From contig NZ_FQVI01000029.1 in NCBI RefSeq assembly GCF_900129135.1, positions 1-55,356 on the forward strand: DNA of 55,356 nt, given 5' to 3'. The translations under genes were made by a program, and so were the position numbers. Positions 36,150 through 43,939 of this stretch are shown piece by piece. Position 1 is the first letter of the stretch. Every line of letters starts with the position of its first letter. Source of the stretch: Lactonifactor longoviformis DSM 17459 (GTDB taxonomy: Bacteria; Bacillota; Clostridia; Lachnospirales; Lachnospiraceae). The notes under the pieces were generated by a model that saw nothing but the letters and a program-made list of their open reading frames with translations, was not told where the DNA came from and did not search any database.

Positions 36150-36961
36150 ATCATAGTATCTACCCAGGCTCCCGCCAGCTGCATCCAAATTTCACATTCT
36201 TTTTGGATCCCTCTCCCATCCATGCTCATTGACAGTCTTCCTGCAGTTCCCAGTCCATGAATCCCCCTGGGGAAGAGGTGAAACTCTGTTGGTATTCCAT
36301 TTCTTCTTAATGCCTCTACAAAAAGCAGAGAATTCTCAACGGGTACCGTCTGATCTTCAAAGGTGTGCCAGATAAAGGTTTTCGGAGTATCCCGATCCAC
36401 CTGCAGTTCCAGTGACATCTCCCGTTCCAGTTCATTACCGGAGCCGCCCAAAAGATTGCGGAAACTCTCCCTGTGCCCGTAAACGCCGGAGGTTATAACA
36501 GGATAGCTGAGAATCAGGCCATTAGGTTTTGTCAGCCAGGCATCTGTACCCAGCAATTTCCACAATTCTTTCTTTTTCCAGAATACTCCGAGACTGGCCG
36601 CCAGATGCCCCCCGGCCGAAGAACCCTGAACAATAATTTTATCCGGATCAATATACCATTCTTTTGCCCTCTCCCTGAGGATCTGTACTGCGGCGGCGGC
36701 CTGCAGAAGTGCTGTGGGATATACTGCCGGTGCCACAGAATAACGGAGGACAGCGGCATGGAATCCCATGGCCATAAACTTTAGGGCGATCCCCTCTGCC
36801 TCCCGATCTGAAGTCATAGCGTAAGCACCGCCGGGGCATATAAGTATCACCGGGCGTGTCAGCCCATTATACAATTCTTCGGAGTTGCTCCACAGATAAG
36901 TATAAAGTACAGCCGTATCCGATGCATCCGGCACTTTAATTTCCATTCGTTCGTGTAACAT
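36143..36961 (-). CDS. Alpha/beta-hydrolase, esterase/lipase-like
   Basis: A 272-residue cytosolic hydrolase with an oxyanion loop ('ILICPGGAYAMTSDREAEG'), a nucleophile elbow 'VQGSSAGGHLAA' (G-x-S-x-G), a likely acid in 'TFEDQTVPVENS' and the catalytic His in 'LFPRGIHGLG'. This is the pattern of the BD-FAE/acetyl-xylan-esterase-like group (HSL-type), which removes acetyl or similar groups from sugars or small esters. The substrate is unknown. GGGAAAGGGAG precedes the ATG. It lies 24 bp after the SRAP gene and may be co-transcribed with it. Confidence 0.88.
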   Translation of the reverse strand: MLHERMEIKVPDASDTAVLYTYLWSNSEELYNGLTRPVILICPGGAYAMTSDREAEGIALKFMAMGFHAAVLRYSVAPAVYPTALLQAAAAVQILRERAKEWYIDPDKIIVQGSSAGGHLAASLGVFWKKKELWKLLGTDAWLTKPNGLILSYPVITSGVYGHRESFRNLLGGSGNELEREMSLELQVDRDTPKTFIWHTFEDQTVPVENSLLFVEALRRNGIPTEFHLFPRGIHGLGTAGRLSMSMDGRGIQKECEIWMQLAGAWVDTMIP

Positions 36962-36985
36962 ATGAATCTCCCTTTCCCTACAATC

Positions 36986-37582
36986 TTATCTCACATCCAG
37001 AGGGAGCCGCTCCTGATAATACCCGCTCACCCTCTGCAAATCCAGTGATTTTCTCTTCTGTATTACAGCGGCCTTTTCCCTGGAAAAAACCCAGTCCCTA
37101 ATTTCCTCCCGCTCCAGAACCAGAGGCATTCTGTCATGTACGGGCTTCATACATGCATTGGCCTCATCTGTCAGAATTACAAATCTTTCCTCTCCCTGGA
37201 ACGAGTTATAACACCCCGCCAGGTACATGACTCTGTCCCCATCCCTTGTAAAAGTGAATTTATTTTTGTGCCTGTCCCACTCATAGAAGCTGCTGACCGG
37301 AATTACGCAGCGCCGCTGTTCCATACTTCCCCGGAACATCCTCTTTTCATACGCAGACTCCTGACGTGCATTAAAAATCACTCCTTTTCCCTGATATCCC
37401 GGGAATCCCCAGACAAATATCTCCCCGCACAGTTCCTCTTCCCTCCCTGTCACTACCGGAGCCGCCTGATTGGGATACACATCCCTGGCTCCCTTCCACT
37501 CTCTAAGCTTGCGGTCTGCATACCTGACCACTTTCAGAATCTCTTCAACCATATCTTCATCAATGTAATATCTGCCGCACAT
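36986..37582 (-). CDS. SRAP-domain protein (SOS response-associated peptidase, YedK/HMCES-like)
   Basis: A 198-residue protein that forms a covalent thiazolidine link to abasic sites in single-stranded DNA, protecting them during replication. The catalytic Cys2 is exposed after Met removal (MCGRYYIDE), which fixes the start at 37582; GGAGGAA lies just upstream. Other active-site residues are visible in 'FNARQESAYEK' (Asn), 'CVIPVSSFYEWDR' (Glu) and 'KPVHDRMPLVL' (His). The length is usual. It shows no operon link to the nitrogenase-like cluster upstream beyond the common strand. Confidence 0.95.
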   Translation of the reverse strand: MCGRYYIDEDMVEEILKVVRYADRKLREWKGARDVYPNQAAPVVTGREEELCGEIFVWGFPGYQGKGVIFNARQESAYEKRMFRGSMEQRRCVIPVSSFYEWDRHKNKFTFTRDGDRVMYLAGCYNSFQGEERFVILTDEANACMKPVHDRMPLVLEREEIRDWVFSREKAAVIQKRKSLDLQRVSGYYQERLPLDVR

Positions 37583-37641
37583 AAAAGGTTCCTCCATTTA
37601 TTTTAAATCTGCCGAGTACCTTTACTTATTATAAGCAATTT

Positions 37642-37779
37642 TTATGCTCTGATGCAACGGCAATCCCTCTGTACCCGGAAAGTTCCTTCTGGCAGACCTC
37701 CGCCTTCTCCCGCAATCCAGATATACTCCTCCTCCGGCAGATTTTTTTCTCTAATTCCTTTCCCGTAAAGCAGAATCAT
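37642..37779 (-). CDS. Possible 45-residue ORF overlapping the end of the NifD-like gene
   Basis: The frame runs MILLYGKGIREKN to CRCIRA. It begins 29 bp inside the NifD-like gene in another frame and has only a weak, too-close GGAGC as ribosome site. The composition ('YIWIAGEGGGLPEG') looks protein-like, so it might be a small coupled subunit or the trace of a longer C-terminus lost by a frameshift. Doubtful. Confidence 0.25.
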   Translation of the reverse strand: MILLYGKGIREKNLPEEEYIWIAGEGGGLPEGTFRVQRDCRCIRA

Positions 37780-38704
37780 GCTCCAGAAGGTTAACTCTCT
37801 CGGATTTTAAGTTTCCCAAACCCCGTGAATATTTTTCCGCAAACATCTGTCCCAGCTTCAGCATAGCCTTGGACGCACCCTCAACAGCAGGCGCAAATCC
37901 TGTATTGCCCAGATATATCCCTTGTATTCCCATATCCCCCAGCAAAGAAACTATTTCCTCAAAGTCAACACCTGCCATATACAAAGGGGGAGTTCCCAGG
38001 ATACAGCACAATTTATTGTTTTGGGCAGTCTCTCCTATGGCTCTGCTTATATCATATTCCAAATGTCCATTTAGCTGTACATCGCAGATACGGGTGTAAA
38101 GTACGCTGTCTGTACAGGAAGCACATCCCCCGGGGGTCAGCAGATATGCCTGGCAGTCGTAGTAAGAAAGTATGTCCAGAATACCGCTGTAGTCTGGCCT
38201 CTGCGGCACAAACTCCATGCGGCCGGAGCATAATTTCTGTCCTTCCCATTCGGAAGGAATCTGTTTAAGTATCTTCTCCAATTCCTCCATAACGGAGATC
38301 CGCCGTTTCACCATAGGTCCCCGGAACAGAGTATACACAGGGATCCCCTGGGGGTTCTCCAGTTCCCCTTCCAGCCCATCCTGTGTCCACCCGGTCAATA
38401 CCTCCATACAGGAGGGATAGAGAATAACCGCCCGAATCCCCTCCGTAAGAAGTGCTTTCTGGACACACGCTCTAATCTTACTGTCCTGCTGCCCTCCTCC
38501 ATATTCCCATGGAGTGATATAACAAAAAAAGAACTGTTCCAGCCGGTTCAGTTCCCTGGCAATTGTATAAAGGCTCCAGATGCATCCGTAAGTCCCTGAT
38601 GCGACTAGTGCCACTCCGTCTGTCTGGAGAATACGCCTGGCTGCAGAACATCTGCCCTCCGCATTTTCCCCTTCCATTTTAAGTATTTCTATAATCTCTC
38701 CCAT
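37751..38704 (-). CDS. Small NifD/K-like nitrogenase component 1 protein
   Basis: A 317-residue protein of the oxidoreductase/nitrogenase component 1 family. Three cysteines sit where NifD places its P-cluster ligands: Cys19 ('EGRCSAARRIL'), Cys41 ('ASGTYGCIWSLYT') and Cys99 ('ILYPSCMEVLTGWTQDGLE'). A 4Fe-4S cluster bridging two copies is therefore plausible. It is far shorter than NifD (about 490) or BchN/BchB, closer to the small homodimeric CfbD of coenzyme F430 synthesis. No cofactor-site Cys/His of NifD is evident. Its ATG overlaps the NifH-like gene by 16 bp behind AGGAG. As partner of the NifH-like protein it probably forms a two-electron-type reductase of unknown substrate, under cobalamin control. 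Confidence 0.82.
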   Translation of the reverse strand: MGEIIEILKMEGENAEGRCSAARRILQTDGVALVASGTYGCIWSLYTIARELNRLEQFFFCYITPWEYGGGQQDSKIRACVQKALLTEGIRAVILYPSCMEVLTGWTQDGLEGELENPQGIPVYTLFRGPMVKRRISVMEELEKILKQIPSEWEGQKLCSGRMEFVPQRPDYSGILDILSYYDCQAYLLTPGGCASCTDSVLYTRICDVQLNGHLEYDISRAIGETAQNNKLCCILGTPPLYMAGVDFEEIVSLLGDMGIQGIYLGNTGFAPAVEGASKAMLKLGQMFAEKYSRGLGNLKSERVNLLEHDSALRERN

Positions 38705-39534
38705 AATTCTACTCCTATTTTGCTGATTTCCTGCCGGAATTCATCCATTTCCAGCTCGCTCAGGGGCCTGACAGCATCCATGCTTCTCCCTGCTATGATA
38801 TGTGCCGCCAGATCTTCCAGAACCCGGCACACAGGTGTCTTAGGGTACCGTTCCTGCAGTAGCTCCTGCCGGTAATCCGCCGCCTTGATCTGAACAGATT
38901 CCTCCAGGCGGGCACAGATTTCAGCCCCTGTGAGTTCTGAAAACCTTCTTACAGGTTCTTCCTCTGAGACACCTTTCAAGTGATTCAGAACCAGGCCGCC
39001 CATTCTGACACCCCCGTATGCATAGGAAGCAACTCCTCTCATGATATTGTTTGCCGCATATAGTGACATAAAGTCAGGCGAAGTAACGATATATACCTTA
39101 TCCACAAAGTGCTTGCGCATAGGCATTGCGAATCCCCCGCAAACCACGTCACCAAGCACATCATACAGAATCACATCCCAATCCTCCTTTAGAATTTCCA
39201 GACAGTCCAGGGTATCCGCCATTGTAGTAATTCCGATACCGGCGCATCCGCGCCCTGCTCTGGGTCCCCCGGCCTCTATACACCATACCCCGCATGATGA
39301 TTGAAACAAAATATCCTCCCGCCTTATAGTCCCCTGATGCTCCAGCTGCTGTTCCAGAACTGTTGGAATTCTCCGCCCCATCAGCAGACGTGTTGAGTCA
39401 GCCTTCGGGTCGCACCCAATATGAAGAACCTTTCTGCCCTCCGACGCCAGAACAGCTGAAAGATTAGATGCTATTGTAGATTTTCCGATGCCTCCCTTTC
39501 CATAGAAAGCAATTCTTTTTGTTTTCTCACTCAT
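38689..39534 (-). CDS. NifH-like iron protein (nitrogenase reductase family)
   Basis: A 281-residue P-loop ATPase. It has 'YGKGGIGKSTIASNLS' (Walker A), 'IGCDPKADSTRLL' and two cysteines positioned like the 4Fe-4S ligands of NifH: 'GRGCAGIGITTM' and 'DVLGDVVCGGFAMPMR'. Two subunits would share one cluster and pass electrons to component 1 on ATP hydrolysis. The Arg that is ADP-ribosylated in true NifH (GCAGRG) is Ile here. No nif assembly genes are present, so it is not a nitrogen-fixation protein. AGGGAG precedes the ATG, which overlaps the ABC ATPase gene by 4 bp. Confidence 0.93.
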   Translation of the reverse strand: MSEKTKRIAFYGKGGIGKSTIASNLSAVLASEGRKVLHIGCDPKADSTRLLMGRRIPTVLEQQLEHQGTIRREDILFQSSCGVWCIEAGGPRAGRGCAGIGITTMADTLDCLEILKEDWDVILYDVLGDVVCGGFAMPMRKHFVDKVYIVTSPDFMSLYAANNIMRGVASYAYGGVRMGGLVLNHLKGVSEEEPVRRFSELTGAEICARLEESVQIKAADYRQELLQERYPKTPVCRVLEDLAAHIIAGRSMDAVRPLSELEMDEFRQEISKIGVELWERL

Positions 39535-40331
39535 ACTATCTCCCTGTAATCATCACAGACATCCTTACAAATACAAATTTTTCTGTTTAACTCTTCCATA
39601 AAGACCAAGTCCAGTTTGGCCCTGTACAACCGGCTCAGATTGTCCTCTGTCATTATATCGGCTGCCTTTCCTGTTATAAACTCTCCCTCATCGTTAAGGA
39701 TCCCAACCTCTCCCTCAAGAAGCAGGACATGATCAGGCATATGGCTTGTCATCAAAATGCCGAACCCTTTCCCGGCAAGCTTCATAATCATCTTCATCAT
39801 ACGCATTTGGTTCCCATAATCCAGATGGTTGGTAGGTTCATCCATAAGAATAATATCCGGCTGCTGGACGATGGTTCTTGCAATCATTACCTTCTGGGCC
39901 TCACCGCCGCTCAGCTCCGTGTAAGGCCGATCTGCCAGATGGATGATCTCCATTTCCTCCAACACTTCCTCCGCCATGCGATAATCTTCTCCTGATGGTT
40001 TTTCAAATGCTCTCAGATAAGGAGCCCGGCCCATAACTACAAAGTCACGGACCAGATAACCGTATGCAGCTGTGTGTGTCTGAGGTACATATCCGATTTT
40101 TCTGGCAACCTCTCTCTGTTCCATCCTGTGCAGAGAAACACCGTCAAGACAAATTTCTCCTCTGCAGGGTCTGAGCAGATTGGCAATACATTTTAAAAGT
40201 GTTGATTTTCCCGCTCCATTAGCCCCCAGGACAGAAAAAATCCTTCCCTTGTCCAGAGTAAAAGATACATTTTTAAAAAGAATTCTGTCTTTTCCATAAG
40301 AAAAGGATACGTCCTTAATTTCTAACTTCAT
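39531..40331 (-). CDS. ABC transporter ATPase, FecE/BtuD type
   Basis: A 266-residue ATP-binding subunit with Walker A 'GANGAGKSTLL', Q-loop 'IGYVPQTHT', signature 'LSGGEAQKV', Walker B 'IILMDEPTNHLD' and a switch His ('ILMTSHMPDH'). It belongs to the group that powers uptake of iron-siderophores, haem and cobalamin. Starts and stops overlap by 4 bp with both neighbours, so it is translationally coupled to the permease and to the NifH-like gene. Pairing with a cobalamin riboswitch favours a corrinoid or a related tetrapyrrole/metal complex as cargo, but the sequence alone does not decide. Confidence 0.94.
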   Translation of the reverse strand: MKLEIKDVSFSYGKDRILFKNVSFTLDKGRIFSVLGANGAGKSTLLKCIANLLRPCRGEICLDGVSLHRMEQREVARKIGYVPQTHTAAYGYLVRDFVVMGRAPYLRAFEKPSGEDYRMAEEVLEEMEIIHLADRPYTELSGGEAQKVMIARTIVQQPDIILMDEPTNHLDYGNQMRMMKMIMKLAGKGFGILMTSHMPDHVLLLEGEVGILNDEGEFITGKAADIMTEDNLSRLYRAKLDLVFMEELNRKICICKDVCDDYREIV

Positions 40332-41344
40332 GATAACTCCATCCTTTGTTTCATCAGCAGGTAAAAATAAAAGGGTGCCCCAATGAGTCCGGTTAATATA
40401 CTTAATGGAAGCTCCGCACTTGTCAGAATTCTGGCCAGTGTATCAACCAGCAGCAAAAAAGCAGCCCCCAGCACCCCTGATACCGGGATTACCCTGCAGT
40501 TATCTGCTCCGGATATTATCCGGCTGAAGTGGGGGATAACAAGCCCAATCCACCCGATAGTTCCGCTGATACATACTGCACTTGCAGTAAGCACCGTCGC
40601 ACATATGATAATCAGCCCTCTGGTTCTTCCAATAGAAACCCCAAGCGTCTTTGCTTCCTGTTCGCCCAGGGATAGAAGATTTACCCTCCATCTCAAAATA
40701 ATCAGTATGCCTGCTGCCGCTGCAACCGGGGGACCCACCCACACAATATCCCTCCACACCGAATCAGCCAGACTTCCCAGCTGCCAGTGGGTGATGGATG
40801 CCAGCTGTGTCTCCGGATCTGCAAGATACTTCAAAAGTCCCAGAATAGAATTCATAAACCCACTGATAATAACGCCGGCCAGCACCAGCGTCATCATAGA
40901 AGAATTCTTCACTACCTTCGGAATCAGTGTAGCAATCCCTACTGCCAGAATCCCCCCGGCAAAGGCAGCCACTTGAACAATTATAGAATTTCCGCCGAAT
41001 AATATAGCCAAAGAGGCCCCTGCACACGCACCGGAGGAGACACCCAGCATATCCGGAGCTACCAGGGGATTTTTAAATACTCCCTGATAAGCAGCTCCCG
41101 AAAGAGAGAGCGCCCCTCCCACCATAAGGGCAGTAAGTATTCTGGGCAGCCGAAGTGTCCACACCACACTTTCAGCCTGCGCATCCCAGGATACCGGCAG
41201 GGATACCGCCTTTGACAACAGTATTTTGACAACGGTAACCGGATCAATATGGTATCTTCCCATCCCAGCGGCAGTCACTGCAAGAAGTGCTGTTCCTGCC
41301 GCCATTGCTGTCAGTACCATCCTAAATGATTTTTTGCTTTTCAT
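40328..41344 (-). CDS. ABC transporter permease, FecCD/BtuC type
   Basis: A 338-residue membrane protein with about ten helices and the FecCD signatures 'LRLPRILTALMVGGALSLSG', 'GVFKNPLVAPDMLGVSSGA' and 'GTIGWIGLVIPHFSRIISG', the last being the ATPase-coupling segment. It probably works as a homodimer with the adjacent ATPase and binding protein. Its ATG overlaps the binding-protein stop by 4 bp and has no clear ribosome site, so translation is coupled. The cargo is inferred only from regulation. Confidence 0.95.
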   Translation of the reverse strand: MKSKKSFRMVLTAMAAGTALLAVTAAGMGRYHIDPVTVVKILLSKAVSLPVSWDAQAESVVWTLRLPRILTALMVGGALSLSGAAYQGVFKNPLVAPDMLGVSSGACAGASLAILFGGNSIIVQVAAFAGGILAVGIATLIPKVVKNSSMMTLVLAGVIISGFMNSILGLLKYLADPETQLASITHWQLGSLADSVWRDIVWVGPPVAAAAGILIILRWRVNLLSLGEQEAKTLGVSIGRTRGLIIICATVLTASAVCISGTIGWIGLVIPHFSRIISGADNCRVIPVSGVLGAAFLLLVDTLARILTSAELPLSILTGLIGAPFYFYLLMKQRMELS

Positions 41345-42492
41345 GGTTTTTTACTGGAGGCATTAGCTTCACTCTGCATTATCTGCCCCAAATCTTCCTC
41401 TGTGAGTTCATAATTAAAGTAGGTTTTAAAGTATTCCTCTAGTTCTGTTTCCATATGAATATCCCCGAAAATCTCCGGCTGTATCAGCACAGCAAGCCAC
41501 TCCATCATCAGAGGTGTTTCAACCCCAGGAGCATCCCAGCGGTAAAGTCCCATAGGTGCTTTGTATACCCGGCGGTTTATCACTGCATTAACGCTGCTCC
41601 AGTCCTGGCCGTCTATCTTATTCTCATACAGATCAGAAGGGAGGAAGGTATCAAAGTTGCTCAGTAAGATAATATCCGGATTAATCTCCAGGATTTCTTC
41701 CATTGTTTTCTGTGTGCTGTCCCCGGCCACATTATCCGCTCCTGCCAGCTCCAGAGCCTCTTTTATAAAATTGTCATTCCCCTGGAGATCCAGCTGGGCA
41801 TTCCGCAGATAGAGAACCTTGGGCTTGTCTGCCTGCTCTACCTTATCGCTGTACGATTTTATTTTCTCATATGTATCCGTATAGGCATCCATAAACTGCT
41901 GGGCACGGTCCTCCTTTCCCAACAACTGACCCATAGCCTTAAGGCTTGCCTGCAGTTCCTCAACCGTCTCGTTTTTTACCATAATGGGCGCAATGCCTAA
42001 TTCCTTCAGCTGCCTGGCCTCATCGGTCTCATAATCCCAGATAACCGCAGCCTGAATCCCCAGATTTACCCATTCTTCCATATTAATAGAAAAATCTTTG
42101 CCGATACTGCTGGTATCTGCGGTACCATAATGGGGATCCAGCTTTTCCAGAAAACACCCTGTATAGGCGCTCATAGCGGTGGGATGTATGGCGGTCAGCC
42201 GTTCAGAACTTCCGTCTATGGCATAGATAACCGAAGCCCAGGGAATAGGCACCACTGCAATCTTGGAGAGATCCTCCGGAACCTCCACCACATTCCCCGC
42301 TGCATCTGTTACTGTGCGCGTTCCCTGTGATACTTCTTTTTCTTTCCCATTCTCCTTACCCTGTGTCTCCTGCCCCTCTGTACTGTCCTTCTGTGTCTTG
42401 CCCTCAGAACCACATCCGCCCAGTACGGCAGCTCCCATAAGAATGCACATCATTGCAGCTGCCAGTTTTGTCTTCCACTTCTTGTTTTTCAT
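41341..42492 (-). CDS. ABC transporter substrate-binding lipoprotein (iron-complex/cobalamin type)
   Basis: A 383-residue lipoprotein (Leu-Gly-Gly-Cys, lipid Cys27), with a short Gly/Lys/Glu linker and then the two-lobed PF01497-type fold joined by a long helix ('VTDAAGNVVEVPEDLSKI', 'ILEINPDIILLSN', 'GVETPLMMEWLAVLIQPE'). This class delivers ferric siderophores, haem or cobalamin to FecCD-type permeases. I start at 42492, where GGAAGGG precedes the ATG and a proper signal follows. It is the first gene after the cobalamin riboswitch, so its level should fall when corrinoid is plentiful. Confidence 0.92.
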   Translation of the reverse strand: MKNKKWKTKLAAAMMCILMGAAVLGGCGSEGKTQKDSTEGQETQGKENGKEKEVSQGTRTVTDAAGNVVEVPEDLSKIAVVPIPWASVIYAIDGSSERLTAIHPTAMSAYTGCFLEKLDPHYGTADTSSIGKDFSINMEEWVNLGIQAAVIWDYETDEARQLKELGIAPIMVKNETVEELQASLKAMGQLLGKEDRAQQFMDAYTDTYEKIKSYSDKVEQADKPKVLYLRNAQLDLQGNDNFIKEALELAGADNVAGDSTQKTMEEILEINPDIILLSNFDTFLPSDLYENKIDGQDWSSVNAVINRRVYKAPMGLYRWDAPGVETPLMMEWLAVLIQPEIFGDIHMETELEEYFKTYFNYELTEEDLGQIMQSEANASSKKP

Positions 42493-42517
42493 GTCTTCAT
42501 TCCCTTCCTTTGTCAAT

Positions 42518-42549
42518 AAAAAAACCTCTCCACGGGAACATGGAAAGGT
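42518..42549 (-). terminator. Terminator of the cobalamin riboswitch expression platform
   Basis: On the minus strand ACCTTTCCA and TGGAGAGGT close on an 8-base loop followed by seven T, ending about 25 bases before the binding-protein start. It fits transcriptional attenuation by the aptamer upstream. Confidence 0.85.
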
Positions 42550-42608
42550 TACAACGACAACTACATCGTCAAACCCTTATCCAATGACCCGTTGGATAGA
42601 GTTTACCA

Positions 42609-42751
42609 ACAAAATATTTAAGTATCCTGGCTTGACTTCAACATCTGGATATGACTTCCCGGACGTAATGTCCAGTGTCCTGCTATATCCGACTCCGTCT
42701 TACAGTGGCGGCACCGCATCGGTTTTTCACCGATTTCCATAAAATATTTTG
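42609..42751 (-). promoter_or_regulatory. Cobalamin riboswitch aptamer
   Basis: In minus-strand order: a P1 strand AAAATATTT, 'GGAAATCGGTGAAAAACCG', the conserved 'GCCGCCACTGTAAG', a long central hairpin, the B12 box 'AAGCCAGGATACTT' (42620-42633), and the closing P1 strand AAATATTTT. Spacing and conserved blocks match the cobalamin aptamer class. With the terminator downstream it should shut off the five-gene operon when adenosyl- or another cobalamin binds. Confidence 0.95.
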
Positions 42752-42766
42752 CTTATAATTTCTTGT

Positions 42767-42795
42767 ATTGTATCACACAAAGGATAGGGAATCAA
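42767..42795 (-). promoter_or_regulatory. Promoter of the riboswitch-controlled operon
   Basis: Minus-strand TTGATT (42790-42795) and TACAAT (42767-42772) are 17 bp apart, immediately upstream of the aptamer. Confidence 0.75.
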
Positions 42796-42827
42796 GAATT
42801 GTTCCTATCTGCATTTTTCATTGCCAG

Positions 42828-42846
42828 CTATCAATTTTTTTGATAG
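42828..42846. promoter_or_regulatory. LysR-type box in the divergent intergenic region
   Basis: CTATCAA and TTGATAG are perfect complements around five T and contain ATC-N9-GAT, the usual LysR dyad. It lies 33-51 bp upstream of the operon -35 box and 38 bp before the lysR start, fit both to activate the operon and to autoregulate. Confidence 0.7.
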
Positions 42847-42883
42847 TATAGACTCAAAATAACAAAGAGGGAACCATATCATA

Positions 42884-43810
42884 ATGAAAATGACCTTGCA
42901 GAACTTAAAATATATTATAGAAATAGCAGACAGCAATTCCTTCTCCAGAGCGGCAAAAAACCTTTATGTATCTCAGTCAACCTTGTCAACCGCTGTGCAG
43001 GAAGTAGAACAGAGTCTGGGCATACGCCTTTTTCACCGGAGCAACAGAGGAGTAACTCTTACCTTTGACGGAGAAGATTTTATCAGGTATGCACGAGAGA
43101 TAGTAGAAAAATCTGAGTATTTGGAAAATCGATATCAGACGAAAAATCTTCTGCTCATGCATTTTTCCGTCTCCTGTCAGCACCTGCCATTTGCGGTAAG
43201 AGCTTTTAATAAAATGCTGAATGAATTAGAACTATCCAATTTTGATTTCGCCATACGGGAATGCAATACAGCTTCCGTTATACACGACGTAGCATCGGCA
43301 AGAAGCGAGATTGGTATTCTTTCCTCCACAGAAGATCACCTGGAAGCGCTGAGAAAGAATCTTTCTTCCTATGATCTGGACTATACCCAGCTTGCAGTAC
43401 TTCCCTGTTACATATTTATTCGGTCAAAACATCCTCTGGCTCACAAAAAACATCTCTCCTTAAAAGACATGGAATCCTTCCCCTTTGTCACCTATGACCA
43501 GGAAAACAGCCACTCCCATTTAACAGAAGAAATACTATTCTACAATATACTCAGTAGAAATATTCATGTAAGCGATCGCTGTACAAAGATAGCCTTAATC
43601 CGGAATACCGACTGCTTCAGCATAGGATCCGATTTAACAAACAGCAATGCAGATGCATTTCACAAAGGTCTGGGGGAAATCATCCCAATCCCTTTGGAAG
43701 AACCACTTGGGTTCCTTCATGCAGGATATATCACAAAAAAGCAATATCCCTTAAGCCAGACCGGCATCTCCTACCTGGAGCACCTGAGACATGAAATTGC
43801 AGCCTTATAG
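42884..43810 (+). CDS. LysR-family transcriptional regulator
   Basis: A 308-residue regulator. The N-terminal winged helix ('LKYIIEIADSNSFSRAAKNL', 'YVSQSTLSTAVQEVEQSLG', 'LFHRSNRGVTLT') is standard for the family, and the remaining 210 residues are a two-lobed effector-binding domain that I cannot assign to a ligand. An AGAGGG lies about 12 bases before the ATG. It is divergent from the cobalamin-riboswitch operon with a good LysR box between, so this operon is its most likely target. The REP-like element follows its stop. Confidence 0.92.
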   Translation: MKMTLQNLKYIIEIADSNSFSRAAKNLYVSQSTLSTAVQEVEQSLGIRLFHRSNRGVTLTFDGEDFIRYAREIVEKSEYLENRYQTKNLLLMHFSVSCQHLPFAVRAFNKMLNELELSNFDFAIRECNTASVIHDVASARSEIGILSSTEDHLEALRKNLSSYDLDYTQLAVLPCYIFIRSKHPLAHKKHLSLKDMESFPFVTYDQENSHSHLTEEILFYNILSRNIHVSDRCTKIALIRNTDCFSIGSDLTNSNADAFHKGLGEIIPIPLEEPLGFLHAGYITKKQYPLSQTGISYLEHLRHEIAAL

Positions 43811-43830
43811 TATAATTTGGGACGTAATTT

Positions 43831-43910
43831 GGGACGTGTTCCTTTTAGAAAGAACACGTCCCAAATTAGGATCAGGGTGTCCCTTTTTCGGACTGACCTG
43901 TCCCCTTTTT
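43831..43910. repeat. REP-like dispersed repeat, copy B
   Basis: A nearly perfect 32-bp palindrome (43831-43862, GGGACGTGTTCC... GAACACGTCCC) plus a tail with AGGGTGTCCCT. About 63 of 80 bases match copy A at 28201. It lies between convergent genes, a usual place for such elements. A shorter TTGGGACGT half-copy sits just before it. Confidence 0.8.
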
Positions 43911-43939
43911 ATAGTTTACCTTCTCCTATTTGACACATG

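Noticed and set aside
38689-39534. True nitrogen-fixation iron protein
   Set aside because: There are no nifB/E/N/K-type genes, the partner protein is too short, the ADP-ribosylation Arg is Ile, and the operon is under a cobalamin riboswitch.
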